Positions 46,684-58,530 of a stretch of 64,000 bases of DNA are shown here, one piece after another; position 1 is the stretch's first letter, and each line of letters starts with the position of its first letter. The position numbers and the translations under genes were made by a program. The stretch is from Parietaria judaica. Lineage: Eukaryota > Streptophyta > Magnoliopsida > Rosales > Urticaceae. The notes under the pieces are model-generated. The model saw only the letters and a program-made list of their open reading frames with translations. It did not search any database and was not told where the DNA came from. Location of the stretch: assembly GCA_954871525.1 (NCBI GenBank), contig OX940867.1:13865343-13929342 (forward strand). The letters run 5' to 3'.

Positions 46684-47475
46684 ATGTCTGAACCGATAAA
46701 CATCTTGGATGATGAACAAGAATCCGTTGGCTCTAATTCACCTCTTGAGCAAGAGTCAGTAGAGCCACCAACGATCTTTGTGAAAGATGTTGAATGGTTC
46801 AAGTATGGCTGTGAGTATAAATTACTTGGTCACTACTTTGATCAGTATCCTCTCAAAAGTCAGGCTTACAAAGACTCATTGCTCAAAACATCTTATGATG
46901 AAATTGGCAGGCTAATGAAAAAGGTGAATAAAGTAACGAGTCTTCTCATTGAGGCAATTGCAAATGATAACAAGCGTAAAACTGAATCGAAGGCCGAACC
47001 TGGAAGAAAAGAAAGGAAAGTCGGGAATTCTGCAATGTGTTTCAAGTGTGGAACCAAACTGTAACGCTCATCTAAATTCAGCAAAGGGTAAGACCTTTAC
47101 TATTAGATTTTATTAGAGAGATTTGCTATCTCATATCCATAGATTAAAATTCTAAACATTGCATGTTTTTTTTTTCAGAACTGACTTATGAGATAAAGAA
47201 AAACAGACAAGTAGCATTGTGCTATATTTGCAACAGCAAATTGAGACCAAACGGACATATGTTTTGTCCAGAACATCTAAGGGCTTGGAGAGGTAAATAC
47301 TCTTCTGTTAACCCCGAAAATTTAGTTTTCATTGGAGAGATTTAATCTCAGATCCATAGATTAAAATACTAACGTTTGTTTATTTCTTTTCTTTTCAGAT
47401 CTTTTCTTTTCAGATGCAGGTTCAGGAAGCTCTTTTGAGAAGGGTTCCTCGGAGTATAATAGCGGCTAGTATTCG
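46684..47475 (+). pseudogene. Intron-containing Cys-rich gene cassette inside the copia element
   Basis: Right after the shared leader (AGTTAAAATGTCT) the sequence leaves the copia family. Exon 1 codes for 126 residues starting MSEPINILDDEQESVG, acidic at first, then Lys-rich, ending CFKCGTKL with a TAA at 47062. An intron-like segment (GT at 47088, T-rich stretch and CAG at 47176-47178) is followed by an exon with ALCYICNSKLRPNGHMFCPE, a Cys2...CysHis zinc-binding candidate. A second intron (GT 47293, TACTAAC branch-like word near 47370, CAG at 47396-47398 and again 47411-47413) and a short last piece ending near 47468 follow. The two introns resemble each other, as do the two Cys motifs, so an exon-intron unit was duplicated. 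The phases across intron 1 do not join cleanly, so it is probably decayed. The family is unknown; a captured host gene or a divergent extra ORF are both possible. Confidence 0.5.
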
Positions 47476-47576
47476 ACTGTCTCGATGAAGGAAGCCTGCT
47501 TTAAGTTTACATTCGATTTAAGTTTATTGTTATCATTATTTTTGCATTGTTAAGACCTCGTTTTACTTTTGGATAT

Positions 47577-48580
47577 TGTTGATGTGCAAATTCGTTCCTT
47601 AATAGGAATTATAAGATCATTAATTAAATTAATGGTTCAAATTAATTAAAAGCATAAGTCATGAATATAATTGAATATTTATGCAAAATGGGCTTATCAA
47701 ACAAGAAGCCCAGATGCCCAATGAACACTCGACTATGTTGACGCCCGGACAGAACTAAAAGCCCACAAGGCAAGAAGCTCACCACGAGCAGAAAATGCCC
47801 AAAGGAAATTCGAACAGAGCCTTCCAAGGGAAGAAACCCCGAACTGAGCTCAAAGTAACTACTTCAAGACAAAAACCAACACTTGGTCAAAGTCCAAACA
47901 TCAAACAAATTAAACAACCTGAAGAATTCGAAAGCTCGCCCCGGGTAGAAATTGTCAACAAAGGGATCCGAGCAGAGACGTACGAGACATTCGAGCACGA
48001 GCAGACCAAGTCAACCACCCCAATTCAAACCTCTGAATCCCGACCAGGAAAATCGCCACGATCCAAATTCAAATCCCACGACGACAAGTCAAAGTCTACC
48101 ACTACGCAAATCTCTCAGAACGTGGCCCACGTGTCAGCCCGACAACAAACCAAGCTCCGAACTTGAAGATACCACCAACGTACATTTCCAACGAGCAGAA
48201 ACTAGAAGCCTATAAAAAGCAAGAAGACAGCCCCATCATACGCACGCAAGCATTCATCCTGAGAGAAAAGAGTCTGTGAGATTCGTATTTTCAGATTGTT
48301 TTCTTCTTTTACTTTCGATCTACCAAAAATTGGCTTGTGGTTTCGGTTGATCTTTTCAAAGCAATAAACGTACAGAGGACGTAGTCAACTACCGCATTGG
48401 GACGAACCTCTCTAAAAACCCTCAGTTTTCTACTCTTTAATTCTTTTGATTTTATTTGTATTTGTCACCGTCTAAAGTATTGACGGCGCAGAGGTCGGAT
48501 TCCACAAAATACTTAGCAATATCAAATCGAAATCCCATTCACAATTCACGTGACTGTTGGTGTGTAAAAATACGTCATCA
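47577..48580 (+). repeat. 5' LTR of Tat-2
   Basis: 1004 bp, TGTTGATGTGCAAATTCG to ACGTCATCA, TATA box TATAAAAA at 48211-48218. Nearly identical to 59348-60349 by eye. Confidence 0.93.
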
Positions 48581-48584
48581 GTTT

Positions 48585-48602
48585 AGCGCCGTCTGTGGGA
48601 AA
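48585..48602 (+). promoter_or_regulatory. Primer-binding site of Tat-2
   Basis: AGCGCCGTCTGTGGGAAA just after the LTR matches the GCGCCGTCTGTGGGAA primer site widespread in plant Tat/Athila gypsy elements. The exact tRNA was not determined. Confidence 0.7.
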
Positions 48603-48640
48603 CTTTGATCTCGCTAACTCTGTCATACTTCATCACGACG

Positions 48641-50367
48641 ATGAGTTCAGAAGAGAATCCTGCCTCCGATGCTCTGGTGGAGATAATTCCCGACCAGGGT
48701 ACCGAAGAGCAGACTCTGACGACCCAGCTCCAAGAAAGGGCTGCTGAAAATGTTGAACTCAAAAGGCAGATTGAGTTCCTCATGAGCAGCCAGACCCGGC
48801 TCGAACAGAGGCCATACTCTATAAATGAGCCCGGGCAAACCTCTGGGAAAGGAATCACGACCGAGAGGGTTAATGTGGTCCATTTTGACTTCCTGGACCC
48901 CAACGATCCCCGAGCCCAGAGAACCAACCAGCCACCCCTCCCAAGAGGACCGCGCCCGAGTACGCCACCTCAACCGAGGGACTCACCCTCGGGCGCGCTG
49001 CCTTCGTCGCCTCGCAATGCCACCCCTCGGTTCCGAATTCCCGCTTTCGGAACCAATCAGCCCGATCCCGGGCAGAACACACCCTACCAGCAATCTCGCA
49101 ATCACCCATCAGGTATTCGACTCTCGAGTCCATCTCGGGCAGAAAACTCGAGCTACCTCACGCCTCACGGGCCTACAAGCAATGACCCCCAGCGTTCAGA
49201 AGGAGGTCCCGTAGGCCCGTATCCTCAACATTCTCAAGCTGAGCCTTCTCAAAACAGTTCCGAGCTAGAAGATCTCAAACGCACTATGATGCGAATGGAG
49301 GAGAGACTCACAAAAGTGGACTCCCAAATACACCGAGCGGTATCTGTCGCCCCCGAAATCGAGCGCCTGGTCGAAGAAGCGACGGAACCCCATTCTCGGC
49401 AGCTATCACCGACACTCGGTTGAGACATGGCGGGCAGATTCACCTACCCAAGTACGACGGAACCACTGACCCAAAAGTACACCTAAGGGCGTTCCGAATT
49501 GCAATGGGACGGACTAACCTAGATACCCACGAACTGGACGCCGGAAGGTGCCAGTATTTTGCTGAAAACCTCACAGGGGCAGCGATGGAATGGTTCTCCA
49601 AATTAGAACCAAGATCGATCGATAGCTTCGATCTGCTAACCATGGTTTTTCTCAAACACTTTTCCATGTTTATGGAAACTGAGACCACTATGGCCAACCT
49701 GTACGCTCTACAACAAAGGGAAAACGAGCCACTCAGGGACTTCTTGACGAGGTTCAAGGCAAAAATGATCCGAATCAATGGACTAGCCGCCCTGACCAGC
49801 GGGCTGTGGTACGACTCTAGATTCAAGACCAACATACTGGTCAATCGGTACACCTTGATAGAGGATGTGATTCACCGCGCATCCAATTGGATCAAGCACG
49901 ATGAAGAGCACGAGGCCCTGAAGAGGAAATTCAGATCATCCCCGAATGTACCAAGGCCCGGAGCGCACCGGCCTTAGTCGAGGAATAGGCAGCCGCCAAC
50001 CTTCAAGGGCTCTAGGAACCACGTTCCTACCAGGGGATCTAATCCCCAGCATGGGAATTTCCAGCATAGAATATCCCAACCCGGGGGAAGAGCACACCCC
50101 CAAAATCAGGTCTACAATCTGAGCTCGGAGGCCGAGGAAGAAACCGAAGCTGACGAGCAAGGAGAACTGTACATGAGCACCGGTGATATGGCGCCCAACA
50201 ATAGGGACATGAGTGCCTGGTGCAAATTCCACCAGAGGTATGGACACCATACCAGAAATTGCATAGTCTTACGGGCCCGTCTCGCTGATAAATACCTTAG
50301 GGGCGAGCTCGGGGACCTCCCATTGGATTTCTTCAGGTCAGAGGGCGAACGCACCGAGCAGGCCTAA
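48641..50367 (+). pseudogene. gag: Tat-2 gag with zinc motif
   Basis: Start ATG at 48641 (MSSEENPASDALVE); the earlier frame opening has no ATG. The N-terminal half is Pro/Arg-rich and disordered, with a short coiled coil (LEDLKRTMMRMEERL). A frameshift at about 49420 precedes the retrotransposon gag domain: YDGTTDPKVHLRAFRIAMG, AMEWFSKLEPRSI and LRDFLTRFKAKMIRI. Stop at 49975. The zinc-like segment WCKFHQRYGHHTRNC lies at about 50218-50262 in another frame. Gag would form the particle that packages element RNA. Confidence 0.85.
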
Positions 50368-50463
50368 CAGCCCAGTATCGGCCAGGGCAGCGGTGCCAAA
50401 CCCGAGCAGAAGCACCCGACCAAGGGCAACAACACTTCCCCGAACAAACGAGGCAAAGTCCTC

Positions 50464-51084
50464 ATGCTAGAAGAGCAGACCGACCAAAAGTCGGAAGACG
50501 TAGAGGAATCGGTGACCGAAGAAGCCATCGGAAGAATCTACACCATAATTGGAGGGTCACAATTCTACGAAAACTCGATCAACTCCATTAAAGCCCACCA
50601 AAGAAGATTGAAGGCTGGTCCGGTGGCCCTCCCACGGAAGGAGCCCGACTACGAGATCTCCTTTAAGGACAGTGAGGCCTCGACCTTGGTCGGGCCCCAC
50701 GATGACGCCCTAGTCATCACCCTTCTAGTCTCCGGCTATGCGACCGAGAGAATTCTGGTCGACAATGGTAGCTCGGTAGACGTCATATTCCTGTCATGCT
50801 TACGCAAGATGGGGATCGTTGACACGAAAATCAATAGAGGGAACATCCCTCTGACCGGTTTCAATGGTGATACGGTCGACACCTTGGGGACAGTTAGACT
50901 GTCAATCGTCGCCTGTGGAGTAGGCAAGATAAAAAACTTCCTAGTGCTAGATTGCCTCACGGCCTACAACATGATCCTCGGAAGACCGTGGATTCATTTG
51001 ATGAAAGCCGTGCCGTCTACCTACCACCAAACCATCCGCTTCCCAAGGGAGGATGGGAAAATTTTGGAAGTGAAGGGCAACTAA
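50464..51084 (+). pseudogene. pol: Tat-2 aspartic protease
   Basis: Reads an intact domain: LVDNGSSVDVIFLSCLRKMG carries the active-site Asp (D-N-G, where many retroelements have D-T/S-G), followed by GNIPLTGFNGDTV and YNMILGRPWIHLMKA, the usual flap and C-terminal part. The frame closes at 51084, where the polyprotein should continue into reverse transcriptase, so at least one frame break follows. Confidence 0.83.
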
Positions 51085-51156
51085 AAATCATTTCGAATGT
51101 CACACGCGCCTCAGACGAGGGAAAAGGCACCAAAAACCGACCAATAGCAATTAATT

Positions 51157-52800
51157 TTGGTAGAGGAAAAAGATTCAGCCCAAGAAAGGGTCGACGACAA
51201 TAAGGGCCCAGATTTGGAAATAACGCACCAGGTCCAAATCGATCCGCAGAATCCCGATCATAAAGTGGGAATCAGGGTCAACCTGGACAATGACGTCAGA
51301 AAAAAGCTGATCAAATTCCTCTCAAAGATCCACGACTGTTTCGCGTGGTCCCACGAAGACATGCCGGGAATTGACCCGAGCATAACCGCCCATCGCCTCA
51401 ACATGGACCCGAGCCATAAGCCGGTAAAGCAAAAGAGAAGAAAATTGGGACCTGGCCGGGTCCAGGCGGTAAATGATGAGGTTGAGAAACTACTAAAGAC
51501 CGGCTCCATCAGGGAAGTAAAATACCAGGATTGGTTAGCCAATACAGTGGTAGTTAAGAAAAAAAAAACGGGAAGGCAAGAGTCTGCATCGACTTCACCG
51601 ACCTGAACAAAGCATGTCCCAAGGATAGCTTCCCTATGCCTCACATCGACCGCTTAGTGGAGGCGACCTGCGGACATGAGCTCCTGTCCTTCATGGGAGC
51701 TTTCTCGTATAATCAAATCCTGATGCACCCCGAGGACCAAGAAAAGACCGCGTTCATAACAGACCGAGGAATTTACTGCTATAAGGTAATGCCCTTTGGA
51801 CTCAAGAATGCGGGGGCAACCTATCAACGGTTGGTCAACCAAATGTTTGCCGAACAACTCGGAAAAACGATGGAGGTCTATATCGATGATATGCTTGTAA
51901 AATCCACCAAATCCATGGACCACGTGTCTCACCTGGAAGAGTGCTTCGCGATACTACGAAAGTACCAAATGAAGCTGAACCCCGCTAAATGCACTTTCGG
52001 AGTAACATCCGGAAAGTTCCTCTGTTACCTGGTAACCCAACGAGGAATAGAGGCCAACCCGGATCAAATCAAAGCTCTCCTGAACATTCCCTCCCCAAGG
52101 ACTGTTCGAGAAACGCAGAGATTGACCGGAAGGATAGCGGCCCTCAATCGGTTCATCTCGAGGTCTACGGTCAAATGTTTGCCTTTCTACAAGATACTGA
52201 GGGGCAACAAAAATTTTGAATGGACCGAAGAATGCGAAAAAGCATTCCAAGACCTAAAACGGTACCTGTCAACGCCACGGATACTATCCCGACCGATTAT
52301 GGGACAATCCTTGCTACTATACTTGGCAGTATCCCTCTCGGCCATCAGCGGCGTAATCGTTCGAGAAGATAGGGGCGAACAAAGACCAATTTTCTACGTT
52401 AGCAAATCGCTGGAGGACGCAGAAACAAGGTATCCCGCCATGGAAAAATTAGCTTTGTCTATGATAGCCTCAGCACGAAAACTCCTGCCAGATTTCCAGT
52501 CTCATACCATCTTGGTAATGACGACTCCCTTAAGGGTAATCCTCCATAGCCCAAATAATTCAGCGCGACTGACCAAGTGGGCCGTCGAACTAAGCGAGTT
52601 CGACATCGAATATGAAATTCAAACATGTGCCAAATCCCAAGTGCTAGCTGACTTCCTGATCGAACTCCCTACGGATGATCCTACAGGGAAGAACGAGAAC
52701 AAAGAATGGGGTCTCGAGGTGGACGGGGCATCGAATAAGGGCGGATCCAGAATAGGAATACGCTTGAATTCCCCAACCGGAGAGGTTTTGGAATAGTCAT
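51157..52800 (+). pseudogene. pol: Tat-2 reverse transcriptase and RNase H
   Basis: Begins with HEDMPGIDPSITAHRLNMDP and KPVKQKRRKLGPG. The frame shifts at an A-run (about 51558-51568), then runs 51612-52796. Motif A reads FMGAFSYNQI: the catalytic Asp is Gly and one residue is missing compared with Tat-1 (FMDAYSGYNQI). YIDD is intact (VYIDDMLVKS). RNase H shows SGVIVREDRGEQRPIFYVS and CAKSQVLADFLIELP. It stops at TAG 52794-52796 inside the second RNase H. Enzymatically dead as read. Confidence 0.88.
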
Positions 52801-52990
52801 TCCGGCTAAGATTCCATGCCACAAACAACGAGACGGAATACGAGGCACTGGTAGCAGGGTTAAAGCTGGCCAAGGCAGTTGAAGCCAGGAAAGTTAGGGC
52901 CCATTCGGATTCTAAACTGGTCACCAGCCAAATCAGTGGCGAATATACAGCCAAATCAGTGGCGAATATACCACCAGGGACGATCGTATG
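52700..52990 (+). pseudogene. pol: Tat-2 second RNase H
   Basis: WGLEVDGASNKGGSRIGIRL, then after the TAG FHATNNETEYEALVAGL and HSDSKLVTSQISGEY. A 23-bp direct duplication (52925-52947 and 52948-52970) shifts the frame before the integrase linker. Confidence 0.85.
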
Positions 52991-54450
52991 GAAAAATACC
53001 TCGCGGTGGTCAAGGACCTGATCTCTCAATTCGACAAAGTTGAGGTAGTTCAGATACCTCGAAGTGAAAATTCATCGGCTGATGCTATGGCCGGACTAGC
53101 ATCCACTTCGGACCCCGAGGCAAAAAGAATAATTTCAGTGGAAGTAATAGACGAACCTAGCATAAGTCTACATGTCCACAATATCCGAACAGGTATGGAA
53201 GACTGGAGAACTCCCATCCTGAATTATATCCTGACGGGAGAAAAACCCCAGGATAAGCAGAAGGCCCGGAAACTCCGCATTCAAAGTGCTAGGTTCTGCC
53301 TGATAAACGGAAAATTGTACAAACGAAGTTACTCCGGACCCTACCTAAGATGCTTAGGAAAGGCCGAAGCTAAAATCGTACTACAGGAGATCCACGACGG
53401 AGAATGCGTAAACCATCCCGGCGGGAGATCACTTTCTAACAAAGCGAAGCGGCAGGGTTTCTTTTGGCCAACCATGTTAGCCGACGCAGAAACTCACGCC
53501 AGACGATGCAACAAATGTCAGCGTCATTCACCGGCCATACATTGTCCGGCAGAGAAGTTGTCGTCAGTCACGGTACCCTACCCATTCATGAAATGGTCCA
53601 TGGATATAGTAGGACCTTTCCCCCTGGCACCAGCCGGGAAAAGATTCCTACTGGTCGTAACGGACTATTTCTCAAAATGGGTAGAAGCCGAATCCTACGT
53701 CAACATCAAAGACTCAGATGTGGAATACTACGTGTGGAAAAACATCATAAGTTGCTTCAGATTGCCCAAGGAAATCATTGTCGACAACGGACCTCAGTTC
53801 GTGTCAAACAGGTTCCAGAATTTCTGCTATAACTGGAAGATTTCCCTAAACACATCCACTCCTAGATATCCGCAAGGAAACGGTCAGACGGAAGTCTCTA
53901 ACCGGACCATCATAGATGGCATCAAGAAAAGACTTGACACCAAAAAGGGTCGATGGGCCGATGAACTCATAGGCGTTTTATGGTCATACAGGACCACCCC
54001 GCGGAGAGCAACCGAAGAAACCCCTTTTTCAATGGTATACGGCACCGAAGCAGTCATACCAGCCGAGATCGAGGCCCCCAGTCTCAGAAGGGAGTACGCT
54101 CCCGACAACGCAGAGATTAACGATGAAATGAGATTAGACCAACTTGACCACGCAGATGAACGACGCGAACAAGCCTTAATTTGAATTACTAACTACCAAA
54201 ACTCGGTAGCCAGGCATTATAATTCTAAAGTTAAGCATCGCAGATTCACCTCCGGGGAATTGGTCCTCAGACGGGTATTCCAGAACACAGTCGAGCCCAA
54301 CGCCGGTAAGTTGCGGGACTAACTGGGAAAGACCCTATATCGTTATCGAAGTAGTAAAACCTGCTGTATACAAACTGGCGACCCCGGATGGATCAAGAGT
54401 CCTTCGGAGCTAGAATGTTATGCACCTCAGAAAGTACTACGCATAAAAGG
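52988..54450 (+). pseudogene. pol: Tat-2 integrase
   Basis: The best-preserved sense domain, open from 52988 to 54184. Zinc site: HDGECVNHPGGRSL and CNKCQRHSPAIHC. The DDE triad is complete: WSMDIVGPFPL, IIVDNGPQFVSN and NGQTEVSNRTIIDG. Then VLWSYRTTPRRATEETPFSM and TEAVIPAEIEAP. A TGA at 54182-54184 interrupts the C-terminal tail, which continues with HYNSKVKHRRFTSGELVLRR and ends near 54445 after a further shift. Integrase would join the cDNA to host DNA. Confidence 0.9.
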
Positions 54451-55641
54451 TGAGAAATTGACTTCCCATGAAGTACGTAATGGCTTGATCCCCAGAGAGT
54501 GGGGTACGTAGGCAGTTTGGCCCAAAAACGGCCGAACGTAGCCCCAACAAACCTAAAAACCCTGCATGCCCCTACCTCCCAGATAAAGGGCGTCCAACCT
54601 AAGAAAGAATTTCGACTTCAAATAACTCACGAGCAATATCCCGACACAAGTAAGTAATCTCACTCCCAAAGAGAATTCATTTCATTTTTTAATACTCGTT
54701 ATTAAATAAACCATAGCAAAATCTACATGAGCAACACATTCATCAATTCATACACATTCAAAATATTGTCTACAACATATAAATCGTAGAAAGCGATAAG
54801 TCCGAAACAACAAGTCCTGTCATCCACACGGGTACCAGACCCCTTCTTTGCAAGTAACATACTTGCCCGGGTACTAGACCCTTTCTTTGCGAGTAACATA
54901 CTTGCTCGGGTGCCATACCATTTCTTTGCGAGTAACATACTTGCCCGGGTACCATACCCTTTCTTTGCAAGTAACATACTTGCCCGGGTGCCCTGTCTTT
55001 GCAAGTAACATACTTGCCTGGGTACCATACCCTATCAAATCCTACCCCTAAAGACCCCCGCGCCTTGCTCGGCCTCGGAATTTACTACAGAGCTGCTCGA
55101 AGAACAGTACCGAGCAACCAAGCATCTTCTCCCCGAGGTACTACGAATCCTATTTCATTTTTAACTACTCTTGAGCTCGTGTAAACCAGATCGTATCAAA
55201 CCTTTTTTCTAACACATGTAGTAAGATCGGAATATTCGATTTGAAAATTGACAAAATATTCTTGTCGGATACTCCGATCAAAAGCTCCACCAAGTAGAGC
55301 AACAGATTTTTATTCACAATGTTTACAAAAAACAGGTAATTATTTTAATTTCTGTAAAAAAGATTAGCAATTTATTATTTACAAAAATATTTGCGAAAAA
55401 GGACAAATTATTATAAAGGCCCTAACCACGGGCAGAGTATTGGCAAAATGTGAAAGAAAAATTACAAAAACAAAAAAGGGTTCAGGTCCCATGACCTGCC
55501 CGAAATAAAGCCCTAACCATGGGCAGAAACGATGTTCGATACTTATTCAAGAATAAAAAATAAAAAAATAAAAAAATAAAAGAGCAACAAGCTCAGAGAT
55601 GGATGCCTTCTTTAGGCAGCATCGGAAAAAGTCTCCACTCA
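54446..55641. other. Untranslated spacer between sense pol and antisense gene
   Basis: No gene. Contains the 39-bp tandem repeat (54827-55035). Both the sense transcript and the convergent antisense gene would end in or near this region. Confidence 0.7.
54827..55035. repeat. 39-bp tandem repeat, five units
   Basis: AAGTAACATACTTGCCCGGG recurs at 54852, 54891, 54930, 54969 and 55003; the last interval is shortened. It corresponds in place to the 85-bp array of Tat-1, but the sequence is unrelated. Confidence 0.88.
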
Positions 55642-58530
55642 CTAGGTCGGCTTGGTCACGCTCGATGTGGTCGAGGGATGTACACTCGGCTCGGAAGGAT
55701 TCAGTTCAGTCAAGGTCGGGTTGTCTTCAGACGGAGTAACTTCAGGCTCGAACTGGGGTTCACTCGGGGTCGGCTCAATAGAAGCACTCTCTTCCGGGAG
55801 GATCGCTGCATTTAGGCTCAGCTTGGGATGTGCAACACCAGCACCCTCTGTCAGGTCGAACTTGGGAGAGAGAGCTGGAGAGTCCACCACGGGTGCCGGT
55901 TGCCCGGCTAGGAGGTCTTCATATGTAGACTGGTCCTCCGTGAGAATTTCCAGATCACCCGAAAAGTCAGTGAGTTTACCCTCGAGTATCTCACCGATGA
56001 TCGCCACTTTGCCTTGAACCTGATGAAGGATCTTGGTATCATGCGCAATCTTCTCATGATGAGCAATCATCGCGTCTCTTTGCTGCACGCGCTTGCGATA
56101 CTTGTGCCGAGCAGCCTTGGCGGCATCTTTCTCAGCAGCCGGCTCAGCCCGAGCACCGGCCAGCTTACCAAGGGTAGAGTCGTGATCCACTCTCACCGCA
56201 ATCAGCTCCTCGCGGAGCTCTCTCAGGCTATTTCTAGCCTGGCCCAACGCGGCGTCAGAGGTGGTGAGCAACGCAAGTGTCGTCTGCTCGGCCGCCTGAG
56301 CCTCGGAGACCAGAGCAGAAGTATTGACCAGCTTCTCCCGAAGATTGACCTCGGTAATTTCCAAGGCCTTAATCTTATGGTCCCTCATCCCGACCAAGCG
56401 CTTCAACTCGAAGCCCTCCCTGTCCCTCAGCGCCAGTTGCCCGGAACTCTTTTCAAGCTCGGCGCTCACCCGAGCCAACTCTTTTTCCTTCTCAGCCAGT
56501 TCGGCCTTGATCCCCTCCCCCTCGGCTAAGGACAGCCTCTCCTTAAGCTCTCTGAGCGCGTCCTCATATCTGAGAACCAGCTCGTTGGCATACGCTCCGA
56601 GCTGCCAACAAAATGAAAAACTTAAAAAAAATGAAAACCCGCGACAGAAAAGAAAAGCGTGATAAAAATAACCTCATTTACCTTGGCGTGCATGGCAGCA
56701 AAAGCGTTGTATGCCCGAGGCTGAGTAACGTCGTCATCCCTCACGGGAGAAATTCCCCCATTCGTCAATTGCTTCATCAGGTTCCCAGCTACTTTGGGAG
56801 CCTCGTGAAGACCTTTCTCGCCATACCAGGCGACCTTGGCGACCCTCTTAACCTCAGGATGAGGGTCCGAACTCCCTGCTCGGACAGGCTGAACCCCACG
56901 ACCTGTTTTCTCTGTGCGCCGATCATAGATGTTCCCGAGCAAGACCCGGTCGCGACCAGCCGTCTTCTTGTAAGAGACTCCCTTCTTCCCCGAACCGGAA
57001 ACTGAGATCGGAAGCTTGGAGCCGCCAGATTGAAGCACCTCGGAGAAAGACTTGGTCACCTCTCGAGCAGGCTCCCCCTCCGTCTCCTGAGGCTTATCCC
57101 CCTTTGACTTTTTACAGGCCACCTCCTCCTCAGCGGAGCGAACCCGCTTACCCTGGTTCTGTGGGCTCGCGACCTCAGCCGGCGCAAGCCCAGAAGAAGG
57201 CAGGGGCTCAGAAACCCCGGTCGGCCCCAGAGTCGGTTCTTCGTCGGAGATCTCGACGAACTCACTCTCAGCGACAGCCCGAGCAGCCTCTTGTTCTGAT
57301 GCGACATCCGGGCTGAGAGTCGCCTCGAATCCCTCAGCGGGCAAAGTAGGAATTGACCTCCGGGTCTCCCCCTCCTTAGGAACCCCCTGAACCTTCTCGG
57401 AGATTTTCTTCACTCCCCTAGCCACCTCGGGCCGAGCAGAAACTTTCTCGGTCACGTGAGTGACCTTCTCTTTCCCTTTTCCTGGGACCATTTTGGCCCG
57501 ATCAGAAACCTTTCCGACCACCTGAGTGGTTTTCTCCTTCCCCTTTCCGGACGCAACAGCCTTGGCGGCTGCTCGTTGAACCCTCAATTCTCGATAATTG
57601 AGCTCGCTGGTCATATCTGACAAATAGAATCTATTAGTAGATGTTCAAAAAAAGAAAACCAGTTTAGAAAATCCACCTTCCTCCTCGGAACTGCTTGAAC
57701 CTTGGTCGTACTCGACAAAGGTGCAACTGGGCCCAGAACGCCAAACCCCAGAAGCAATGAACCTCTCCTCGGTGAGATCCTTCCACTCGATACCACCTTT
57801 AGGGAACAAAACTTCATTCTTAGCAATCCACTTTTCTCCAAGAGACCTCGACCTCACCTTTTTTCCTTTCTGATCTGAAAAATACAACGAGCAAATATCA
57901 GAAAAAGGAAGTGAACAAGATACAAACCCGAGCAAAAGACAGAAGAAGATTACCAATATTATGAGCCCATTTATTCACATAGGAATCCCAAGTACCAAAA
58001 GACCCCGAGCAAGGCTTAAAAAAGAAATATCTGTCCTGCCACCCATCGTCTTTGTTCGGAATGCCTCTAATAAAATCACCCTTATGACCCTTGACCGAAA
58101 TGTAAAACCTACTTTCGGCCCTAGAATTGTTCTTGACCGTAAAAACTTCGAGCATATCAAACAGCGACAGGCTACAACCCTCTTCCCTACAGCTAACTAG
58201 GTAAGCAAGCAGAATCCTATAAGAATTCGGGCTCAACTGAGCCAAAGAAATATCCAACTGGTTCACATACCTAAGGATGGGTTTAGGAATCAGAAATCTC
58301 AACCCACAATCTTGAAAATACCTCTCGTAAATACAAACCCAGTCATCTTTGATCGAGTCCGCAAATTCATCAGAATCGGGAACCCGAAGAGGGACAGACT
58401 CTGGAATATCATACTCCGACCTGAGTCGAGGGATATCCACTTCCCTCAGTCTAGACCTAGGAGAATCAGTTTGAAGGAACTCCGAAACCAAGATCGGACC
58501 CTTAGCCTTACTCTTCTTACCATCAACCAT
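55642..58530 (-). CDS. Antisense four-exon gene of Tat-2 (Transposase_28-like)
   Basis: Exons on the minus strand: 58530-57954, 57874-57677, 57616-56682, 56601-55642. All three introns start GT and end AG (GTAATC...TTTTTCAG, GTGGAT...TTTGTCAG, GTAAAT...TTGGCAG) and the phases join to one open frame of about 889 codons from ATG 58528-58530 to TAG 55642-55644. Exon 1 holds IPKPILRYVNQLDISLAQLS and FIRGIPNKDDGWQDRYFFF, typical of the plant 'putative gypsy type transposon' family. Exon 3 is charged with repeated KGKEKTTQVVGKVS-like words. Exon 4 begins LGAYANELVLRYEDALRELK, a long coiled coil, and ends in an acidic Pro/Ser tail. Antisense ORFs of this kind are known in Tat elements; their function is unknown. 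It is intact although sense gag-pol is broken. Confidence 0.8.

Noticed and set aside
49249..49443. Minus-strand frames within Tat-2 gag
   Set aside because: Shadows of the sense gag frame.
54827..55035. Regular 39-bp repeats that resemble a CRISPR array
   Set aside because: Units are contiguous without unique spacers, lie in a plant retrotransposon 3' region and have no cas genes nearby.
55652..56662. Plus-strand frames of 110-170 codons in the 3' half of Tat-2
   Set aside because: They mirror the minus-strand coiled-coil exon, which has family-like composition, matching splice sites and joining phases; the plus frames have none.
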